A stretch of 6,339 nt of DNA from JBAYNW01 sp041678605 (lineage in GTDB: Bacteria; Cyanobacteriota; Vampirovibrionia; Gastranaerophilales; Gastranaerophilaceae), in contig JBAYNW010000054.1 in assembly GCA_041678605.1 (NCBI GenBank), forward strand, positions 1 through 6,339, read 5' to 3'. The notes below the pieces were generated by a model. The model was not told the origin of the DNA. It did not search any database and was given only the letters and a program-made list of their open reading frames with translations. How positions within the stretch are numbered: the stretch's first letter is position 1; every line of letters starts with the position of its first letter. A program made the position numbers and the translations under genes. Shown in pieces: positions 5,855 to 6,339 of this stretch.

Positions 5855-6152
5855 AAAATTTCCAAAATTTGACGAACACTTAAAAACTCAATTAAAAGAC
5901 CCCGTTTATGCAAAATTATGGGTGGAAAGTTTAATTGAAGAATATTCTCAAACAAAAGATATTAATACGCTTCTTTATGATTTGAAACCACTAATTGAAA
6001 CGTCTTATACAATTTGTGCATTTGCTGAAAAAATCGGTGTACATCGAATTACTTTATACAAAATATTCTCAAAAAAAATGTTACCCAGTTTAGAAATATT
6101 AAACAAAATATTTAGCGGTTTAGGTTACAATTTATCCTTGAAAATTTCATAA
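5832..6152 (+). CDS. HigA-type antitoxin, HTH (XRE-like) DNA-binding protein
   Basis: The 106-residue protein matches the layout of putative addiction-module antidote proteins. A short N-terminal segment with FDEHLKTQLKDPVYAKLWVESLIEEY (13-38) is followed by a helix-turn-helix domain: ICAFAEKIG (61-69), recognition helix HRITLYKIFS (71-80), then PSLEILNKIFSGLGYNLSL (85-103). In intact modules it neutralises the HigB toxin and represses the shared promoter. The start has AAAGGA (5818-5823) eight bases upstream, inside the toxin remnant, and overlaps that ORF by 23 bases. With the toxin apparently deleted, it may be an orphan antitoxin acting as a regulator or as protection against related toxins. 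It is A/T-rich like other acquired modules. The palindromic element begins 14-18 bases after its stop and could terminate the transcript. Confidence 0.85.
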   Translation: MNTKKTTEKFPKFDEHLKTQLKDPVYAKLWVESLIEEYSQTKDINTLLYDLKPLIETSYTICAFAEKIGVHRITLYKIFSKKMLPSLEILNKIFSGLGYNLSLKIS

Positions 6153-6165
6153 TTCTATTTGCCTT

Positions 6166-6339
6166 GAGGCTGTCTAAAAAGTCCCCTCTTAACAACCAAC
6201 GTCGTGCCGAAACGTGGGTTATCGGCTCCTCTTAGATTGTCCTTAATTCGGCATCACACACGTGAGATCCCGAATTAAGGACAATCCATTTTAAAACTGA
6301 TAATTCATGTTTCGGGATGACGAGGGGACTTTTTAGACA
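6166..6339. mobile_element. MITE-like palindromic element, right end cut by window
   Basis: Perfect 18-bp terminal inverted repeats TGTCTAAAAAGTCCCCTC (6171-6188) and their complement (6322-6339) bound a non-coding segment. The left end probably starts at 6166, because GAGGCTGTCTAAAAAGT resembles ends I recall from transposase-bearing insertion sequences (IS1182-like and related). The matching right flank lies beyond the window. Inside, 6201-6225 pairs with 6297-6321 (about 19 of 25 positions), and a perfect 17-bp inverted repeat (6235-6251 with 6270-6286) flanks an 18-base centre. The left arm has 12 extra bases (6189-6200). The whole is one long imperfect palindrome without an ORF, as expected of a non-autonomous element moved in trans. 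A target-site duplication cannot be checked here. Confidence 0.75.
6235..6286. repeat. Central 17-bp perfect hairpin of the palindromic element
   Basis: GATTGTCCTTAATTCGG (6235-6251) and CCGAATTAAGGACAATC (6270-6286) are exact inverted copies around an 18-base loop. The loop itself contains TCAC/GTGA (6254-6257 and 6262-6265) and the palindrome CACGTG. As RNA this is a stable stem-loop that could protect or terminate the antitoxin transcript. No T-run follows directly. Confidence 0.8.

Noticed and set aside
5762..6152. Intact toxin-antitoxin system
   Set aside because: The toxin frame is only 30 codons and closes with a TGA inside the antitoxin; no full-length toxin is found in any frame around it.

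Overview
The window looks like a chromosomal segment of a low-to-moderate GC, anaerobic-type bacterium using the standard code. A gut-associated lineage such as Gastranaerophilales (Vampirovibrionia/Melainabacteria) would fit the mix of a GatCAB amidotransferase, a membrane pyrophosphatase, small AT-rich orphan genes and dispersed palindromic repeats. That placement is an impression, not a demonstration. No rRNA, tRNA, CRISPR array or phage gene is visible.

Layout, left to right. Bases 1-308 hold no credible gene; they are a mosaic of dispersed intergenic repeats with inverted arms and a 14-bp tandem repeat. Bases 309-1772 (minus) are a complete gatA. A divergent gap with two TATAAT boxes for gatA leads to an AT-rich 186-residue protein of unknown function (1921-2481, plus), followed by a possible hairpin terminator. 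Bases 2674-5112 (plus) are a complete hppA, an ion-pumping membrane pyrophosphatase. It has a Lys at the site that marks K+-independent enzymes, an apparent N-terminal signal peptide and a cytoplasmic loop longer than usual. After an octamer tandem repeat and a strong intrinsic terminator comes a convergent small unknown gene (5247-5570, minus) with an excellent Shine-Dalgarno.

The right end is the most interesting part. A pentanucleotide repeat (CTATC, almost five copies) lies upstream of a consensus-like promoter. That promoter overlaps a near-perfect 8+8 inverted repeat and is placed so that the transcript should start at or next to an ATG. The ATG opens a 30-codon ORF that looks like the joined first and last parts of a HigB/Gp49-type toxin. 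This ORF overlaps an intact HigA-type HTH antitoxin gene (5832-6152). The locus therefore reads as a type II toxin-antitoxin operon whose toxin was gutted in frame while antitoxin expression and its operator survived. Immediately downstream, 6166-6339 is a MITE-like element. It has 18-bp perfect terminal inverted repeats resembling IS-type ends and is one long imperfect palindrome overall; the window ends inside it.

The housekeeping genes (gatA, hppA) are unrelated in function and appear to be separate transcription units. I do not see a convincing new multi-gene system. The best leads are the disarmed toxin-antitoxin locus and the palindromic element beside it.
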